Position numbers and translations under genes: made by a program. Shown one piece after another: positions 61,560-64,000 of a DNA stretch of 64,000 nt (within the stretch, counting starts at the first letter, position 1; the number at the start of each line of letters is the position of its first letter). The stretch is from SIG452 sp045541975 (GTDB lineage: Bacteria > Bacillota > Clostridia > UMGS1840). The stretch covers positions 1 to 64,000 of the forward strand of contig JAZQKB010000026.1 of assembly GCA_045541975.1 (NCBI GenBank), in the 5' to 3' direction. Under the pieces are notes generated by a model. The model was not told the DNA's origin and did not search any database. It saw only the letters and a program-made list of their open reading frames with translations.

Positions 61560-63419
61560 ATGAAAAAAGTAAGAGTAATAGCAGTAATGCTTATCACAGT
61601 TATGCTTATACTTACTTTAAGCTCTTGTGGTAACAATGAAAAAAATAATGAGGTTGAAATTGATACTTCAAAGTTTTTTGATTTCAATCAGTACAAGGAT
61701 TCAGAGGATATTCCTTCATGGGAAGGTGAACAGCTTAAGCTCATTCTCTGGTCAAGAGCGAGTGAACCGGCTGACAGTAATATCGGAAAAACAAGTGAAT
61801 ACGATTGCATCAACAAGGAAGCACTCAGAATTACAGGTGTAACTATGGATTCCGATCTTTCGTTTGATAATTCAGGCTCAAGTGCCGACGCAAGAATTGC
61901 AAAAATGATTGCTACAGACAGTTATCCTGATATAGCAACCGGTATTCCTGACCCATCAGGGCTGATTCAGAAAGGCGTTCTTTACAGACTTGATGAATAT
62001 GTGGAAAAATATGCACCGACAGTATATAAGCTTTTTGGACCTGATTCAAAAACCTATGGCGCTGAATGGAACAGACAGATGAAAAAATACGGCGGAGTTT
62101 ACTCGATTTCACTTTCAGGAAATACAACGGCAGTTAAAAAAATAACAAAGGATGACGGAAATTACGATTTAACCGATGAACAGCTGTTGAGTGTATCAGG
62201 TGTTCCTGCGACCGAAAAGGGCGGTTTCTACGTGCGTGCAGATATTTTAGAAAAAATATATCCTGAATCTCACACAACAGAAGAGCTTAAAGCAATTTAT
62301 GAGAAGAACGGCAAATTTACAAAAGAGGAAGTTTTTGATGTTCCTATCAACAGCCGTGAGGATTTTATAGAGTTTGCTTATAAGGTTAAAGATGTTTTAG
62401 CCGAAATGGGAGAAAAGGAATCCTATGCAATGTATACCCATACAGGTGCTGACAACTGGCCACTTCTTACAACTTTTTCAAAGATTATGGGATATAATGC
62501 AAACTACTTCTCATACTGGGATAAGGAAACTAAACAAATTGAATATACCTTTAAACAGGATTGGTTTAAGGATGTACTTAAAATTTACAATCAGTTTATA
62601 AGAGATGGTGTTGCTTCAAAAGAAGCACTTATTGATACAAGTACGCAGTTTAATGAAAAAGTTAATTCAGGAAAATATGGAATACTTCTGTCAAACCCTC
62701 CATCAGGCGGAAAGTATAAGTATAGAAGAGTGTGGGTAAATTACGGTTTTGATACCGATAAATTTGTTACCTTCAGCTCTAGCGACGCACTTACTATGAG
62801 AATATCGTTCTTTAATAAAAATATTAACGAGCAGCAGCTTATTCAGGCACTCAGATATTTAGAATTTATGGCGAGTGATCCCGGTCAAAAACTTACATAC
62901 TGGGGACCAAAATCATTGGGCTTATATACAGAGGATGAAAACGGAAATCTTCGTTATAATGATCCTGCTTTAGAGATGGAAATGTTAAATAACGCAGGAA
63001 TTGATTTGAGAAGAAAATATGGATTATTTGGCACATGGCCTCCTGTAATGGGAGTTCCTGCTTCTAAATTCGCACCGAAGGTATTTTACACTGATAAATT
63101 AACATGGGGAACTTTCTGGAATCCCGGTGCCATTGAAGAAACAAAGAGCCCTGAAATCGAGGGAACACCTGCTAATATTTATGAATCTACATTTACTACA
63201 GAGATTGAAGAAGTTAAGAACTTCTGGGCTGCAAGACAGGGTTTTGAAGATGCACTTCAGATAGTATTTACATCAACAGACGATAAAGCCTTTGAAACAA
63301 ATTATAAAACAATGGTTGATTATGCAGTTGAAAACGGTCTTACAGATGAAACCTTGAAAAAATGTAATGATTACTATGAAAATGTCCTAAACAAGGATTA
63401 TATGGGTTATTTAAAATAA
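61560..63419 (+). CDS. Extracellular solute-binding lipoprotein of the oligosaccharide ABC transporter
   Basis: 619 residues, start after GGAAAGGAAGAAATAAA. The signal has a hydrophobic core and lipobox LSSC (Cys23). The mature protein is a large family-1-type binding protein (LplA-like): LKLILWSRASEP, ATDSYPDIATG, LYRLDEYVEKYAPTVY, SYAMYTHTGADNWPLL, and the GPKSLGLYT region. It would capture the oligosaccharide outside and deliver it to the two permeases. The permease genes are separated from it by the oxidoreductase gene. Confidence 0.9.
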   Translation: MKKVRVIAVMLITVMLILTLSSCGNNEKNNEVEIDTSKFFDFNQYKDSEDIPSWEGEQLKLILWSRASEPADSNIGKTSEYDCINKEALRITGVTMDSDLSFDNSGSSADARIAKMIATDSYPDIATGIPDPSGLIQKGVLYRLDEYVEKYAPTVYKLFGPDSKTYGAEWNRQMKKYGGVYSISLSGNTTAVKKITKDDGNYDLTDEQLLSVSGVPATEKGGFYVRADILEKIYPESHTTEELKAIYEKNGKFTKEEVFDVPINSREDFIEFAYKVKDVLAEMGEKESYAMYTHTGADNWPLLTTFSKIMGYNANYFSYWDKETKQIEYTFKQDWFKDVLKIYNQFIRDGVASKEALIDTSTQFNEKVNSGKYGILLSNPPSGGKYKYRRVWVNYGFDTDKFVTFSSSDALTMRISFFNKNINEQQLIQALRYLEFMASDPGQKLTYWGPKSLGLYTEDENGNLRYNDPALEMEMLNNAGIDLRRKYGLFGTWPPVMGVPASKFAPKVFYTDKLTWGTFWNPGAIEETKSPEIEGTPANIYESTFTTEIEEVKNFWAARQGFEDALQIVFTSTDDKAFETNYKTMVDYAVENGLTDETLKKCNDYYENVLNKDYMGYLK

Positions 63420-63437
63420 AACGGAGTGTTTTCTGAA

Positions 63438-64000
63438 TTGAAACGTATTATTTCTATTTTTCTACTAACAGTATTACTGAATATGGGGGTATATTCTTCT
63501 GCGGAAGAATATACCCTACCTGAGTGCTATGTAAGTCTTTTGTGCGAGGGTTGGGAAAATAATAGCTTTAAAAAAGTTACAGCACAGCTCACAGGCTACA
63601 GTGAGAATAATATTTTGTACTGTATTGCAGCTTACGATAACCACCGTTTAAGTGATATTTCATTCAAAACGGGAGAAAGCGGAAACTTCTCAAAAACCCT
63701 TTCACTTAACAATGTAGGAAATGAAAGCGACATTAAGGTTTTTGCGTGGGATGAGAATTTTGTTCCTTTGTATGACGGAAATTATGAAAGAGAAAACATA
63801 CTTTATGTTTCTCAAAAGTCATCGGTTTTGGGAAACGGAACAAAGAACAATCCGTTTTTGTCCTTAGAAAATGCGTATGAAACAGCAGCTATAATGAATT
63901 GTGATGTTACCGTAAAAATGGAAGCGGGAACATACTCTGTAAATGAGCCAATAAAACTCACCGTATCAAATGATTATTCAGTTTCAATTTGCGGTTCAGA
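63438..64000 (+). CDS. Secreted beta-helix protein, 3' end outside window
   Basis: Translated from a TTG at 63438, eleven bases after ACGGAG; 187 codons are in the window. A signal peptide MKRIISIFLLTVLLNMGVYS precedes the SAEEY region. After a beta domain (about 25-125) comes GNGTKNNPFLSLENAYETA, then VTVKMEAGTYSVNEPIKL, the typical entry to a right-handed parallel beta-helix (pectate-lyase/polysaccharide-lyase-like). It would be an extracellular glycan-active or binding protein. The catalytic part lies outside the window. Confidence 0.75.
   Translation, partial: MKRIISIFLLTVLLNMGVYSSAEEYTLPECYVSLLCEGWENNSFKKVTAQLTGYSENNILYCIAAYDNHRLSDISFKTGESGNFSKTLSLNNVGNESDIKVFAWDENFVPLYDGNYERENILYVSQKSSVLGNGTKNNPFLSLENAYETAAIMNCDVTVKMEAGTYSVNEPIKLTVSNDYSVSICGS

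Overview
The window looks like a chromosomal segment of an anaerobic, endospore-forming, Gram-positive bacterium of the class Clostridia (Bacillota), probably a carbohydrate-degrading gut or rumen type. The evidence is a set of sporulation genes (sigma-G, SpoVT, a SpoVB-like flippase), clostridial conserved genes (TraX-like, DUF975-like, DUF5662-like, Sapep-type dipeptidase, UmuC/YolD pair), strong AGGAGG ribosome sites, consensus sigma-A promoters and many short U-tailed intrinsic terminators. No rRNA gene, intact tRNA gene or CRISPR array was found.

Region 1 (1-36.8 kb) is ordinary core genome. It opens with the 5' 4.56 kb of a giant secreted alkaline-phosphatase-type protein with repeats, cut by the window edge. 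Next come a Cys-rich clostridial protein behind a possible mother-cell sporulation promoter, a 145-bp nested inverted-repeat element, an LMW tyrosine phosphatase, an amidohydrolase fused to an acyltransferase-like domain, a FliB-like protein, an ABC-2 exporter, a zinc-ribbon membrane protein, a cobalamin-riboswitch-controlled corrinoid adenosyltransferase, FeoAB, sporulation regulators, peptidase/PHP genes, a complete F-type ATP synthase operon (atpIBEFHAGDC) and a translesion polymerase pair. The ATP synthase c subunit carries a two-carboxylate motif known from a Na+-driven enzyme, and epsilon lacks its C-terminal helical domain.

Region 2 (36.85-43.97 kb) is a decayed mobile-element island. 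It starts at a tRNA-Trp-like 3' fragment that looks like an attachment site. It holds a two-gene HTH/ADP-ribosyltransferase-like toxin-antitoxin candidate with its own palindromic operator, a duplicated winged-helix-type gene (one copy internally deleted), a Replic_Relax-like protein, a highly structured RNA with its own promoter and terminator directly upstream of a DUF3268-like zinc-finger gene, a frameshifted sigma-factor gene and a broken AraC regulator. No integrase, relaxase or secretion gene is visible.

Region 3 (43.97-64 kb) is a glycan and rare-sugar utilisation locus. Two divergent operons share a 13-bp motif overlapping both -35 boxes. The leftward operon has a GH43-like propeller, an MGH1-like glycosidase, an endonuclease/exonuclease/phosphatase-fold protein and an SGNH esterase. 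The rightward operon has a GH78-like rhamnosidase, a D-allulose/D-tagatose 3-epimerase-like protein, a PfkB kinase, a class II aldolase, a xylose-isomerase-fold protein, a PHP phosphoesterase, a GH3, a GH29-like protein, an LplABC-type oligosaccharide ABC transporter, an FAD-dependent oxidoreductase and the start of a secreted beta-helix protein. Together they suggest import of a rhamnose- or fucose-containing oligosaccharide, trimming, isomerisation/epimerisation, phosphorylation and aldol cleavage. The exact sugar cannot be read from sequence alone.
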